A DNA stretch of 46,393 nt. It comes from Natrialba hulunbeirensis JCM 10989 (GTDB lineage Archaea; Halobacteriota; Halobacteria; Halobacteriales; Natrialbaceae). The position numbers and the translations under genes are program-made. The first letter of the stretch is position 1, and the number at the start of each line of letters is the position of its first letter. This document shows, in pieces, positions 35,725-44,507 of this stretch. The DNA is taken from NCBI RefSeq assembly GCF_000337575.1, contig NZ_AOIM01000043.1, forward strand, positions 79,942 through 126,334, written 5' to 3'. The notes below the pieces were generated by a model. It was not told where the DNA came from. It saw only the letters and a list, made by a program, of their open reading frames with translations, and searched no databases.

Positions 35725-37321
35725 GTCGGGCTGCCACCTCCGCTTCGCTTTGCTCGAGACGTCCGGCCAGGTCCTCCATGGCTTCGCTCGGCGACTTCGC
35801 GCCGCGGTAAGCCGCGTTCACCTCCTGGAAGATGAGCGCGGACTGTTCGGGCCAGACGTCCGTCACGGGACGTGGTACGGCGTTTTCCCCCGCCAGCTGG
35901 ATCTGGTCGACGTAGCGTGCGATCGGACCGATCTCATCGGGATCGGCTTCTTCGACCAGATCGATGTTCGGCGGGAGAAAGCCCTGCAGTTCGAAGATGG
36001 TGAGCATGACCTCGTCGTGGGTGAACGCCTCGAGTACCTGCAACACCTCGTCCGTCCGGTCGGTGTACGGACTGACGGTGAGGTTCCAGCCCCCGAGTGC
36101 GGCAGCCGTGCCGCCAACGCCCTCGAACTCGGCCTCGTCTTCGGGAACCGCGTACGGCTGGGTGGTGACGCCAAGATCCTCGCCGAAGGCGTCGTCTGCT
36201 CCCGTCGCGGCGATCGCGAACGGCCAGTTCCGGTTCGCGACCGCGTCGCCGCCCTCGAACGGACTGAGCGACTCCTCCTCCGTCCACTGGACGATGGCCG
36301 ACGGGCAAATTTGTGGGTAGCCCTCGAGTGCATGCTCGTCGTCGTCCCCGTGGATGAACGCTCGCATCATGCGGATTGCATCGAGGACGGTGTCGTCGGT
36401 AACGGTGATCGGGCGGTCGCCGGCGGTGAATAGGTCCTCCGTGCCGCCGAAGTAGCCGCCGCCCCAGGTCGACATGACCTCGTTGAACGTACAGCAGGCG
36501 AGCCCCTCGAACGCGGCCGCCTGCGTCGTGAGGCCGTAGTTGAGCCCGGCTTCGGCCTGTGCGTCGGCGACCGCTTGCGAGAACGTCTCCCAGTCCGGTG
36601 GCTCCGTCGCCCAGTCGCTCGTGTCGTGGCCGGCGTCCTCGACGAGATCCTGGCGGTACAGCATCATTCCGAAGTCGGGAAACAGCGGCAGTCCGTGAAT
36701 GTCGCCGGTTTCCGGATGGCGGGCCGTCTCGAGTACCTCGTCGAGGTAGACGTCTTCGATCCGGTCGACCACGTCGTCGGGGAGTTCCTCGGTGAGGTTC
36801 GTCGTCTGCTCGCGCAGGATGAAGGGAATCGTCCAGCCGGTGTCCATCATGTGGATGTCCGGCGGTGCCCGGCCGGCCTGCAGGGTCGACTGGGCTTCCT
36901 GCATCCGCTGTGCAGAGTCGCTGACGACTGTCTGGACCTCGACCCTGATGTCCTCGTCGAGTCCGGCGTCCCACAGCGCCTGCTGGACGTCGGGTTCGTC
37001 ACCTTCGGTGTGCAGAATTCCCTCGAAGTCCGTCGCACCGGTCATGATGACTGTATTCGGGCCGTGCCCGCGGCCGAGACAGCCGGCGATGGCCGTCGAA
37101 CCGATCACCGTCGTCGCCGAGGCTGTGGCGACGAAGGAGCGACGGGAGACGCGGGTACTCTGTGTTTCCGGTGACCGAGACCGAGACTGAGACTGAGACT
37201 GAGACTGAGTTTGAGGCTGAGACTGGGCCTGGGCCTGGGGCTGGCACTGGGACTGAGACTGGGATTGGGACTGAAACCAGTCGACATCATCGGCGGAACC
37301 AGCAGTGGGTCTCGGTTCCAT
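35714..37321 (-). CDS. Sugar-binding lipoprotein with a Gln/Ser-repeat N-terminus
   Basis: This is a 535-residue protein. A Tat signal with lipobox, VSRRSFVATASATTVIGST then AIAGC, lies near residues 56-80, but it is preceded by about 40 residues of Gln, Ser and Pro repeats (about 16-55). No ATG, GTG or TTG lies between the repeat and the twin Arg, so translation must begin before the repeat. Start at 37321 (MEPRPTAGSADDV); another start is 15 nt upstream. The mature part is an extracellular solute-binding protein of family 1 (from ADFEGILH-type region, with AQSTLQAGRAPPDIHMMDTG and PLFPDFGMMLYRQDLVE). It begins the transporter operon. Confidence 0.88.
   Translation of the reverse strand: MEPRPTAGSADDVDWFQSQSQSQSQCQPQAQAQSQPQTQSQSQSQSRSRSPETQSTRVSRRSFVATASATTVIGSTAIAGCLGRGHGPNTVIMTGATDFEGILHTEGDEPDVQQALWDAGLDEDIRVEVQTVVSDSAQRMQEAQSTLQAGRAPPDIHMMDTGWTIPFILREQTTNLTEELPDDVVDRIEDVYLDEVLETARHPETGDIHGLPLFPDFGMMLYRQDLVEDAGHDTSDWATEPPDWETFSQAVADAQAEAGLNYGLTTQAAAFEGLACCTFNEVMSTWGGGYFGGTEDLFTAGDRPITVTDDTVLDAIRMMRAFIHGDDDEHALEGYPQICPSAIVQWTEEESLSPFEGGDAVANRNWPFAIAATGADDAFGEDLGVTTQPYAVPEDEAEFEGVGGTAAALGGWNLTVSPYTDRTDEVLQVLEAFTHDEVMLTIFELQGFLPPNIDLVEEADPDEIGPIARYVDQIQLAGENAVPRPVTDVWPEQSALIFQEVNAAYRGAKSPSEAMEDLAGRLEQSEAEVAARHGE
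37172..37277. repeat. 6-bp periodic repeat within the binding protein gene
   Basis: A GAGACT-like hexamer is repeated through 37172-37277 (best copies 37181-37208), with drift to GGGCCT and GGGACT further along. On the minus strand it encodes the Gln/Ser/Ala/Pro repeat before the Tat signal. The 6-bp unit keeps the frame, so copy number changes only alter the length of the leader. Confidence 0.9.
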
Positions 37322-37336
37322 CGAACATAACGTCAC

Positions 37337-37670
37337 ACCGCATACCGTCTTAGTGGTTGGCTTGCATACGAGCCCTTACTTTGAACAGTCACGTCTCACA
37401 ACCAGAGCAATCAGTGATTACGAACACCTCGAGTAAGAGATACAACCCTCGAAGCAGGCGTCGCTAGCAGTACGGCGCGATCACTGTCTCTCCCAGACGG
37501 GAGTCGAGCAGCGCACTCGAACCAGTCGCGTACTCGAGTACAAGAGACAGCGCGCAGTGTACACCGTGTCCTGTTCGTGTCGCATCCGCCCTGAAAATAG
37601 CGTCTGTAGCACCAGCCGTTCGCCTCATCCAATGTCGCCCAGTTCACATCGCCCGCTCGATACAGCCCGT
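37337..37670. other. Gap between the binding protein gene and trmB
   Basis: About 335 nt. It should hold the promoter of the transporter operon (AT-rich pieces near 37365-37400, minus). I looked for TrmB-type TACT-spacer-AGTA sites and found no convincing one. TACTCGAGTA near 37531-37540 is a palindrome without the spacer. No gene is visible. Confidence 0.4.
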
Positions 37671-38735
37671 TTATCCGTCGATCGACGGCGGTTTGTTCCG
37701 TCCGATGTGGATCTCGTGGCCCTCGATGTCCTCGAGTGCGGCGACGCGGCCACCGACGGTGACCTCGTCGCCCTCCTCGGTCTCGACGGTGAGACTCGCG
37801 ACTTCCTCGCTGACCTCGAAGGAGATGTCGAGGACGCGCCCGCGGACGATTCGGGTGCCACCGACCTCGACATCGCGGCCCTCGATGGTGGCGTAGAACT
37901 CGCCGCCCTCCTCGATGAGGTCTTTCACGCAGCGCCGGATCGAGGCGTACTTGCGGGGATAGGAGCGCTTCGAACCGTCCTCGCTCAGCGTCTCCTCGGC
38001 GGTCGTCCAGAGGACTGTCCCGAAGAAGCCGGAGACGAGGAAGCCGAGCGAGGAGCGGTTGAAGATGACGCCGTAGCGGTCCTGGTCGTCACGCAGGGCG
38101 TCCTGGGTCGCGTAGACGGAGTAGTTGCCGTCGGCGACGGCGATCACCGGCGTCGTGATCCCGCGTCGGGCGCGGACGGTCGTCGCGACGGTCTGGTACT
38201 CGAACTCGTCCGGTGCCGGTGCCTCGGACGCGGGCGTAACGATCAGATCGACGCTGACGCCGTCGTCGACGACACTGCGAAGTTCGTCCTCGAACCGGGT
38301 CAGCAGGCCAGGCGTCAGCGACAGCGACAGTTCGTACTCCGCGGCGTCGATGACTTCCTCCAGGTACCGAAGGATGGTCGACCGCGACTTGACCAGCGAG
38401 ACGGCCTCGGTGTCTCGGGCGGGCGCGGTGTAGCGCGCCTCCAGTTCGTCGATCATCTGCTCGAGCGAACTCTGGACGTCGTCGAAGGCCTCGCCGGGAT
38501 CGATCGCGACGACCTTCATCGGACGCGATTCGCGCAGTTCGACCAGGCCGCGGTCGCTGAGGCTGCGGACAGTGTCGTAGACGCGGGGCTGGGGGATATC
38601 GGTACGATCGGCGATCTCGCTCGCCGTGAGCTGGCCGTGCTCTAACACGGTGAGATAGGCGTCGATCTCGTACTCGCCGAGGTTGAATCGGTCCCCGACG
38701 CGCTCGACCGTCGAGCGCAGTTCGTCTGATGCCAT
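37671..38735 (-). CDS. trmB: TrmB family sugar-responsive regulator
   Basis: This is a 354-residue transcription regulator. The N-terminal winged helix (about 12-75) reads [16 protein letters not shown], then [23 protein letters not shown] coiled helix (about 80-105) precedes the C-terminal TrmB domain (about 110-354), which binds sugars or sugar phosphates in the family and closes with [20 protein letters not shown]. It should control the adjacent cassette, and could act more widely on sugar metabolism. Start at 38735 (MASDELRST) is chosen because a TATA-like element lies 23-30 nt before it; a start two codons earlier is possible. All cassette genes lie downstream on the same strand. Confidence 0.93.
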   Translation of the reverse strand: MASDELRSTVERVGDRFNLGEYEIDAYLTVLEHGQLTASEIADRTDIPQPRVYDTVRSLSDRGLVELRESRPMKVVAIDPGEAFDDVQSSLEQMIDELEARYTAPARDTEAVSLVKSRSTILRYLEEVIDAAEYELSLSLTPGLLTRFEDELRSVVDDGVSVDLIVTPASEAPAPDEFEYQTVATTVRARRGITTPVIAVADGNYSVYATQDALRDDQDRYGVIFNRSSLGFLVSGFFGTVLWTTAEETLSEDGSKRSYPRKYASIRRCVKDLIEEGGEFYATIEGRDVEVGGTRIVRGRVLDISFEVSEEVASLTVETEEGDEVTVGGRVAALEDIEGHEIHIGRNKPPSIDG

Positions 38736-38757
38736 ACACACACCTACGGTCCCGATG

Positions 38758-38776
38758 GATAAATGATTTATTATGC
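38758..38776 (-). promoter_or_regulatory. Promoter of trmB
   Basis: On the minus strand AATAAATCATTTATC is 23-41 nt before the trmB start, a strong TATA region. The same AT-rich patch lies more than 200 nt from the divergent mscS, so it is unlikely to serve it. Confidence 0.55.
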
Positions 38777-38990
38777 ATCGAGTAGCACCTCTTTTCGAAA
38801 TCAGGTTATTTTGCGATCATCGGACGGGAACGGACTTCATCCAGACTCACTCGGCAGATTCAACGACGTTCCACGGACCACCCAGACACTCGCGAGTCTC
38901 CGCTCACTCGGGTCAGGACTGCCGTCGTACTCGAGTCCACGACTCTTCGCGGACAGAACCCTTAACCACCGCCGCCGTGAGTGTGCTCCC

Positions 38991-40007
38991 ATGCTAGAGG
39001 ACTTTCTGGGGGGAACACGCTCACCCGTGGAGGTGCTCCAGGACAACGTTCCCTTCGGTGCCAGCGAGGTCGTCGTGGCGCTCGTCGTCGTGGTGATCGG
39101 CTGGTACCTCTCGAACATCGTCGTCCGCCTCACCGGCCGGACCGTCGCTCGCCGAATCGAGCGACCGAGCGTCACTCGGACGGTTCTCCGTGGGGTTCGA
39201 ATCTCCGTGCTCGTCGTGGCGTTTGCCGTCGCGGGCGGCGTGCTCGGCGTCAGTGGTACCGAAGTTCTCCTCTCTGTTACCGTCATTTCGGCCGTCATCG
39301 CTGTCGTTCTCGCGCCACTCGTGAGTAGCTTCATCACCGGCATTTTCGTGCTCGCGGATCGGCCCTACGAGATCGGCGACATGATCGAAATCACCGACGA
39401 GGGTCACACCGGCTTCGTCGAGGACATCACGATCCGCTACACGAAAATTTTCACACTCGAGAACACCTTCATCGTCATCCCCAACTCGGAGATTTACACG
39501 CGCGACGTGATCAACTACTCCGCGGAGGACGAGCGGACACGAATTACGGTCGAGTTCGAGGTGACCTACGAGAGCGATCTCGAGGACGCTCGCCGACACG
39601 CAGAGCGCGCAGCGCGCAGTGTCGATATGGTTATCGGCGGCGGCCCGGATATCCGGATCGGGAGCGCCCGGTACGCGGCCGCGCCGGTCTGTACGATCGA
39701 CTCCTACGCGGACAATGGAATCATGCTCACGCTGGCGTTCTGGGTTCAACACCCCTACAAACAACGGATCGCTCGTTCCCAGGTCCAGTCGGCGGTCCGG
39801 TCGCGCTTTGCGGATCTCGATATCGAGTTCGCGTACCCACATCGTCACCACGTCTTCGACGATACGTCGGGTGTTGCCCGCGTCGCGGTCGGTGATGGAG
39901 ACGACGACAGCCCTGCTCCCGGCTACGAGCACAGAAACGCACACGACGCCGACCCTGATGAGGAAGCAATGCAGGTCGACTCCGATGCGGAGTCAGGAGA
40001 TTCCTGA
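38991..40007 (+). CDS. mscS: Small-conductance mechanosensitive channel (MscS)
   Basis: This is a 338-residue channel. Three membrane helices lie near residues 22-42, 62-88 and 92-125, the last being the pore-lining region (EVLLSVTVISAVIAVVLAPLVSSFITGIFVL). The MscS beta domain follows (RPYEIGDMIEITDEGHTGFVEDITIRYTKIF, about 124-155) and the C-terminal alpha/beta domain to about 290. A short acidic tail ends it. It releases solutes when cells are diluted, important for salt-loving cells. TATA-like CTTAACC (38961-38967) is 24-30 nt before the ATG. A longer reading that starts at 38763 is not used. Confidence 0.92.
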   Translation: MLEDFLGGTRSPVEVLQDNVPFGASEVVVALVVVVIGWYLSNIVVRLTGRTVARRIERPSVTRTVLRGVRISVLVVAFAVAGGVLGVSGTEVLLSVTVISAVIAVVLAPLVSSFITGIFVLADRPYEIGDMIEITDEGHTGFVEDITIRYTKIFTLENTFIVIPNSEIYTRDVINYSAEDERTRITVEFEVTYESDLEDARRHAERAARSVDMVIGGGPDIRIGSARYAAAPVCTIDSYADNGIMLTLAFWVQHPYKQRIARSQVQSAVRSRFADLDIEFAYPHRHHVFDDTSGVARVAVGDGDDDSPAPGYEHRNAHDADPDEEAMQVDSDAESGDS

Positions 40008-40090
40008 CGGTCGCAGGCCAGAAGACAATGAATCAACGAACGGTCCTGTTTGCCACCAGCCGTATCGTTTTTCGCCAGCCGTATCACCGG

Positions 40091-40501
40091 TTACGCCCGG
40101 GCACTCTCGACTGTAACAACCTCGCAGTCCAGGTGCGTCCGCAGATACCGGTCGATGTCCGGATTATCCGTCAGCCGACGGAAGAGACGACGCAGTCGAC
40201 TCGCCTGTTGGCTGCCGATGACGACGATGTCGGCATTCTCGGCTGCAACCTCGTCGAGAATACTCTCTTCGACGAGGAATCCGGTTCGAACGACGTAGCG
40301 GGCGCTCTCGACCGGTCCAACCGCGCGTTCGACCGCGTTTTTCAGATCAATTCTTGTTACTTTCTTCCCGTTCTGATAGAGGTCAACATGGAGAACCGTC
40401 AGTGCCGCATCACGCTCGCGGGCGATCTCGACCGCCTCCTCGAGCGTCCGCCGCGAGTGCTTCGTCAGCGGGTATCGAACGGGAACCACGACAAGCGCCA
40501 T
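40091..40501 (-). CDS. Universal stress protein (UspA) domain protein
   Basis: This is a 136-residue single-domain Usp. It starts MALVVVPVRYPLTKHSRRTLEEAVEIA and has VLHVDLY and ADIVVIGSQQASRLRRLF (about 90-107). The ATP-binding pattern of the family (GxxGxxxxxxxxxG(S/T)) is not clear here (GSQQ without the second Gly pair), so it may not bind ATP. Usp proteins respond to stress; the partner is unknown. A TATA-like element (CCTTTACCC, about 40530-40537, minus) is about 30 nt before the start. Confidence 0.85.
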   Translation of the reverse strand: MALVVVPVRYPLTKHSRRTLEEAVEIARERDAALTVLHVDLYQNGKKVTRIDLKNAVERAVGPVESARYVVRTGFLVEESILDEVAAENADIVVIGSQQASRLRRLFRRLTDNPDIDRYLRTHLDCEVVTVESARA

Positions 40502-40650
40502 TATACCACCGAACGATTTCCGCGCGGGTAAAGGTTTCAGTTAGTGCCACTCTCGTATGGGTAAGACCATCATACTCATGCGTTACCGCCGCTCGTCCGG
40601 TGTTGCTGAGACAGACAGTCATTTACCGGGCGCGTGAGTAGCATCTCGGT

Positions 40651-40890
40651 ATGCGATCGATCGTTACCGAGGACGGCGACACCGTCTTCGTCTCGCAAAC
40701 TGACGGCGACAGAGGATCGAAGGGTCCCTTCCTCGTCGTCTACGAAACGAACGACGCCGACACTCGCTACGGCTGGTTCTGTACGAACTGCGAGGACATC
40801 GATAACGCGATGGACTCTATGGGCCGAATCAAGTGCAACCAGTGTGGTAACTTCCGAAAACCGACGGAGTGGGACGCGGCACACGAATAA
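40651..40890 (+). CDS. Small zinc-binding haloarchaeal protein, DUF5816-like
   Basis: This is a 79-residue protein starting MRSIVTEDGDTVFVSQTDGD. It carries CTNC (near 49-52) and CNQCG (near 65-69), a likely zinc ribbon, and ends KPTEWDAAHE. I remember a haloarchaeal family of this type as DUF5816. Function unknown. TATA-like ATTTACC (40621-40627) is 24-30 nt before the ATG. Confidence 0.78.
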   Translation: MRSIVTEDGDTVFVSQTDGDRGSKGPFLVVYETNDADTRYGWFCTNCEDIDNAMDSMGRIKCNQCGNFRKPTEWDAAHE

Positions 40891-41072
40891 TCAACACGAC
40901 TCTCTGGCGAGGCTCCACTTCGCTTCCCTCCCGCTCCGTACGCCGATGACTGCTCCCGCTAATTGAATATTACCACCCCGTGACTCCGTGAACCGGAACC
41001 GTTTGTCTACATAACGTCGTTTTGTGCTGGACGTTGTCCGGGAGAATCCCTGGTCTGGCGTTCGTACCAACA

Positions 41073-41079
41073 TTTATGC
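41073..41079 (+). promoter_or_regulatory. TATA box of the 41105 gene
   Basis: TTTATGC is 26-32 nt before the ATG at 41105, which supports a leaderless start there. An ATG at 41101 gives only five codons before a stop. Confidence 0.5.
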
Positions 41080-41104
41080 TACTGGGTGTCGTACTCCGAT
41101 ATGA

Positions 41105-41428
41105 ATGGGTCCTGTTAACATGCGACTCGTCGAGCAGGCCAGGTCGATCTTCGCCGAGCTTGGATACACCGTCGAAGGGTCCGGCCCCGCATTCCGGGCC
41201 GAACGTGCGTGGAAAGTCGTCCACGTAAACACCGTCTTCGAGAAGGCCGAACTTCCGTCCTCGTCGGCAGAACAGTTCCATTGTTTTGTCGCCGAACCTG
41301 GGGACGCAGCCGATCTCGAAAACCAGCTTCGCAGCACAAACCCCAGCTACGAGTGGGCTATTATCGTCGTCGACGGAGACGACTATCAGGTCGAACGCGC
41401 CCCACCGGGACCGCGAGCCTCCGCCTAA
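41105..41428 (+). CDS. Conserved small haloarchaeal protein
   Basis: This is a 107-residue acidic protein: LVEQARSIFAELGYTVEGSGPAFRAERAWKVVHV at its front, then FHCFVAEPGDAADLENQLRS and YEWAIIVVDGDDYQVERAPPG. It looks like a compact alpha/beta fold and resembles a haloarchaeal family that I remember as DUF7116 (uncertain). No motif shows a function. The start at 41105 is 26-32 nt after a TATA-like element; a second Met at 41120 is possible. Confidence 0.7.
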   Translation: MGPVNMRLVEQARSIFAELGYTVEGSGPAFRAERAWKVVHVNTVFEKAELPSSSAEQFHCFVAEPGDAADLENQLRSTNPSYEWAIIVVDGDDYQVERAPPGPRASA

Positions 41429-41503
41429 CTCGTTGTCTCACCAGTTGCAACCCGCCCGCGCTGTAGCCATATTCGACCCATTTTCCCATTTTCCAGCACG
41501 TAG

Positions 41504-41554
41504 CCGGTAACCAACAGCGGCCAGTAACCAACAGCCGCCAGTAACCAACAGCCG
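41504..41554. repeat. 17-bp tandem repeat, three copies
   Basis: A unit like CCAGTAACCAACAGCCG occurs at 41504, 41521 and 41538; the second and third are identical and the first has three differences. It lies in the 244-nt gap between two genes. Further looser repeats (AACTGCAAATC, AATTGCAAATC) follow near 41578-41622. Function unknown. Confidence 0.9.
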
Positions 41555-41672
41555 CCCGTCGTCAAGCAGTAATCCCAACTGCAAATCGGTAGTCCCAACT
41601 ATAAATCACCAATTGCAAATCCTACATCGCCGCTCGTTAGTCGTTAGTTGTCAGCCACCAGTCATCAGTCCC

Positions 41673-42887
41673 TCACTCTGACAGTGCCCGTCGCACCGCC
41701 GACACACCCGCACCCGGCTCCACCGACGCACCGAGGGACTCGAGTACGTCGCCGAGTGCCGTCACGACGTAGATCACGTTCTCGGGTCGGGCGGAGTAGC
41801 CCATACAGCCGATCCGGAAGATTTCTCCGTCGAGGTCGCCGAGCCCGCCTGCGATCTCGAGATCGTATCGCTCGATGAGTTCGGCACAGACCTCGCCGTC
41901 GTCGATTCCGTCCGGGACGCGAACGGCGTTGAGACTCGGCAGCCAGAACTCGTCGGGCGCGTTCATCTCGAGCCCCATCCCCTCGACGCCAGCTTTTAGC
42001 GCGCCAGCAAGTCGCTCGTGGCGCGCCCAGCGCTCCTCGATACCTTCCTCGGCGACGAGTCGCAGCGCCTCCCGGATGGCGTAGACGTTCGTAATCGGTG
42101 CGGTGTGGTGGTAGGCGCGTTCGTCGCCCCAGTAGCCCTCGAGCAGGGAGAGGTCGAGGTACCACGAGCGCGGGTCCGACTCGCGCGAGAGGACCTTCTC
42201 CATCGCCTCGTCCGAGAGCGTGAGCGGGCTCGCTCCTGGCGGACAGGAGAGACACTTCTGGGGTCCCGCGTAGGCAACGTCGATGTCCCACTCGTCGACG
42301 CGGAGTTCGACGCCGCCGATCGAGGTGACGGTGTCGGCGATGACGAGCGCGTCGTGGTCGTGTGCGGCCGCAGTGAGTTCTGGAACGTTCGGCTGGAGGA
42401 CGCCAGTGCTGGTTTCTGCGTGGACGAACCCGAACACGTCGGGATCGTGCTCGGCCATCGCATCGGACACGTCGGCCGGATCGAGCGGTTCGCCCCACGG
42501 TGCATCGACTTCGACGACCTCGCCGCCGGCGCGCTGTGCCATCGACGCCATCCGCCCGCCAAAGTAGCCGTTCGTCGGGACGAGCATGGTGTCGCCCGGT
42601 TCGACGACGTTGCCGATCGCGGCCTCCATCGCGGCCGAACCGGTCCCCGAGACCGGAATTGTCCACTGATTCTCCGTCCGGAACGTGTAGCGAAGCAGTT
42701 CCTGCACCTCGTTCATGATCTCGACGAACGATGGATCGAGATGACCGACCAGTGGCGTGCTCATCGCCTGTAGCACGCGCGGGTGCACGTCACTTGGTCC
42801 AGGCCCCATCAGCGTCCGGTTCGGCGGCGTCAGTTCGTCAATTTCCGACACGTCGATCGCGCTCTTCGGCTCGTCAGCGGTTGGCAT
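41673..42887 (-). CDS. Class V aminotransferase (alanine-glyoxylate / serine-pyruvate type)
   Basis: This is a 404-residue PLP enzyme. The PLP Lys is in AYAGPQKCLSCPPG (about 205-218), after the Asp-bearing ADTVTSIGGVELRVDEWDIDV (about 180-200). PVSGTGSAAMEAA (about 74) is the phosphate-binding glycine region. RIGCMGYSARPENVIYVV near the end is typical of the alanine-glyoxylate and serine-pyruvate group, so it probably moves amino groups between serine or alanine and glyoxylate or pyruvate. The start at 42887 gives MPTADEPKSAIDVSEI; the upstream reading is basic and unlike a haloarchaeal N-terminus. Confidence 0.9.
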   Translation of the reverse strand: MPTADEPKSAIDVSEIDELTPPNRTLMGPGPSDVHPRVLQAMSTPLVGHLDPSFVEIMNEVQELLRYTFRTENQWTIPVSGTGSAAMEAAIGNVVEPGDTMLVPTNGYFGGRMASMAQRAGGEVVEVDAPWGEPLDPADVSDAMAEHDPDVFGFVHAETSTGVLQPNVPELTAAAHDHDALVIADTVTSIGGVELRVDEWDIDVAYAGPQKCLSCPPGASPLTLSDEAMEKVLSRESDPRSWYLDLSLLEGYWGDERAYHHTAPITNVYAIREALRLVAEEGIEERWARHERLAGALKAGVEGMGLEMNAPDEFWLPSLNAVRVPDGIDDGEVCAELIERYDLEIAGGLGDLDGEIFRIGCMGYSARPENVIYVVTALGDVLESLGASVEPGAGVSAVRRALSE

Positions 42888-42999
42888 GCGTAGACGTGGT
42901 ATCGGCTTCCTCAAAAACGTTCACGCCTCGTGGCCCGCGCTTTCTCCCACTCACTCGACTAACTGCTCCGACGGCGAAACGGTCTACTGACCGTGTATC

Positions 43000-43007
43000 T
43001 TTATACA
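43000..43007 (+). promoter_or_regulatory. TATA box of the dodecin gene
   Basis: TTTATACA lies 26-33 nt before the ATG at 43033, a typical spacing for a leaderless haloarchaeal transcript. Confidence 0.6.
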
Positions 43008-43032
43008 TCCGTGTCAGGTAGTGACTACCGCG

Positions 43033-43233
43033 ATGGTTTTCAAGAAGATCACCCTCATCGGTACCAGCACGGAAAGCTTCGACGACGCAGCGGACAACGC
43101 AATCGACCGCGCAGAAGAGACCCTCCAGAACGTCCAGTGGGCGGAGGTCGATGAACTCGGCGTCGAAGTCGCGACAGCAGACGACCGCGAGTACCAGGCG
43201 GAGGTCACCGTCGCGTTCCAACTCGAGGAGTAA
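43033..43233 (+). CDS. Dodecin, flavin-binding protein
   Basis: This is a 66-residue protein: [24 protein letters not shown] and the rest match dodecin end to end. Dodecins form hollow 12-mers that store riboflavin or flavins. The key Trp for flavin stacking is in [14 protein letters not shown] (about 36), and the helix [15 protein letters not shown] is present. Start at 43033 is supported by the TATA box at 43000-43007; a GTG at 43021 is also in frame. Confidence 0.94.
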   Translation: MVFKKITLIGTSTESFDDAADNAIDRAEETLQNVQWAEVDELGVEVATADDREYQAEVTVAFQLEE

Positions 43234-43522
43234 GCCAGCCAGAACTCCGACCGTTGGCTACGATTAAACGGCCACGGTAGCTACGACAGCCACGACAGCC
43301 ACGGCACCAGGGCGCTCACCGCGAACCCGTCACTGGCTGTTGTGGCTGACGAGTGGGACGTTGAACGTCACACGTCACGAATAACGAACACCGAGCACCG
43401 AACACCGAATAGCAACCAACCAGCGACAGGTGTCGAATACTGAGTCAGCCGAAAAGAGACAACAGCTAGTGCGGACGAAACACGCGATCAGATCGGGACA
43501 GCCTCTCAGATCCGTTGCCCGC
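43234..43522. other. Gap between dodecin and the HesB/IscA gene
   Basis: About 290 nt. It contains short imperfect repeats, such as ACAGCCACG (about 43286-43303) and CACCGA (about 43390-43407). I see no gene. Confidence 0.5.
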
Positions 43523-43897
43523 CTACGTCCGGAACGACTCACCACAGCCGCACTCGCTGACGACGTTCGGGTTTTCGACGTGGAACCCTTCCGCCTGCAA
43601 CCCGCTCTCGTAGTCGAGGATGCTCCCCTCGATGTACTTTAAACTCGCCGGGTCGACGAACACGCGCAGCTCGTGGTGGTTGTAGATCGTATCGTCTTCA
43701 TCCGGCGCATCATCGAAGCGCATTCCGTAGGAAAGTCCAGCACAGCCGCCCTGCTGGACGAACAGCCGTAGCCCTGCCTCGGTTGCATCCATCCCTTCGC
43801 CGTCGAGCAGCGACAGCGCCTGCTCTGCTGCGGTCTCGGTCACTTCGATCTCGGGGCGTGTCTCAGCCTGTCCGCCGTCCATACTGTCCGTGCTCAT
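43523..43897 (-). CDS. HesB/IscA-type iron-sulfur assembly protein
   Basis: This is a 124-residue A-type carrier protein. The first Cys is in QQGGCAGLSYGMRF (about 52) and the conserved pair is CGCGESF (near 116-118), so all three Cys of the family are there. The domain runs IEVTETAAEQALSLLDG to the C-terminus. Such proteins pass iron-sulfur clusters to target enzymes. The front ~16 residues are acidic and variable. Start at 43897 is the first Met. ErpA or IscA subtype cannot be told from sequence. Confidence 0.93.
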   Translation of the reverse strand: MSTDSMDGGQAETRPEIEVTETAAEQALSLLDGEGMDATEAGLRLFVQQGGCAGLSYGMRFDDAPDEDDTIYNHHELRVFVDPASLKYIEGSILDYESGLQAEGFHVENPNVVSECGCGESFRT

Positions 43898-44051
43898 AGT
43901 CTCTTATTCCTGGCCAACGATGTTAACCTTGACGCCCTCGGAACTCCGTCCGCGGTGACGAACCTGACGGCCGATTTCCGACTCACTCCTGTCTCCCGAT
44001 ACGTTCGCCTCACTCATCCACGAACACCGAAGCGCTCGCTCTCAGACATGC

Positions 44052-44288
44052 TCACTTCGCTCTCGATTCGGTCACGTTCGACGCTCTCCTCACCGACCGG
44101 TAATACGATCCAAACTCCAACCGGTCGTTTCGCGACAGTTCGATCCCGTGTTCCGCCAGTAACTCGAGTACCCGTTCGACATCACACTCGTACCACATCG
44201 CGAGGAGTCGAACGTTTCGCTGTGCGTAATCGTAGTTCCGCTCGAGAACCCGCCCATCGGTCGGATCGACCTCACGCGGTTGCATCAT
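44052..44288 (-). CDS. Small conserved-looking protein with a Shine-Dalgarno
   Basis: This is a 78-residue protein (MMQPREVDPTDGRVLERNYD and on) with a mostly helical, acidic composition typical of haloarchaeal proteins. No family recognised. GGAGGTG lies 4 nt before the ATG at 44288, which is a good Shine-Dalgarno match and decides the start; many neighbours seem leaderless. A GTG 15 nt upstream is open but would place the Shine-Dalgarno inside the gene. Function unknown. Confidence 0.6.
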   Translation of the reverse strand: MMQPREVDPTDGRVLERNYDYAQRNVRLLAMWYECDVERVLELLAEHGIELSRNDRLEFGSYYRSVRRASNVTESRAK

Positions 44289-44507
44289 GACCACCTCCGT
44301 CACGCAGTGACGTAAAACCAGGCTGCGGAGTATCCGGGTTCGGACGGGCTGTACGGAGGCGTTATATGTCCTTCTCTGTGACTGGTCGTCGACGGTCAGG
44401 GCAGGTGGGGGCCACTGCAGTCCGGCGAAGCGTTCGTCTGCCCCGCCTGTTTCTGCTCTCTGGCTTTGGCTTCTGTCTCTTGGCGCTCTCCTCCGCTCGC
44501 TCTCCTC

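Noticed and set aside
37531..37540. TrmB operator (TACTCGAGTA) before the sugar operon
   Set aside because: The known haloarchaeal TrmB site has a 7-8 nt spacer between half sites, and this palindrome has none. It is also more than 200 nt from the operon start.
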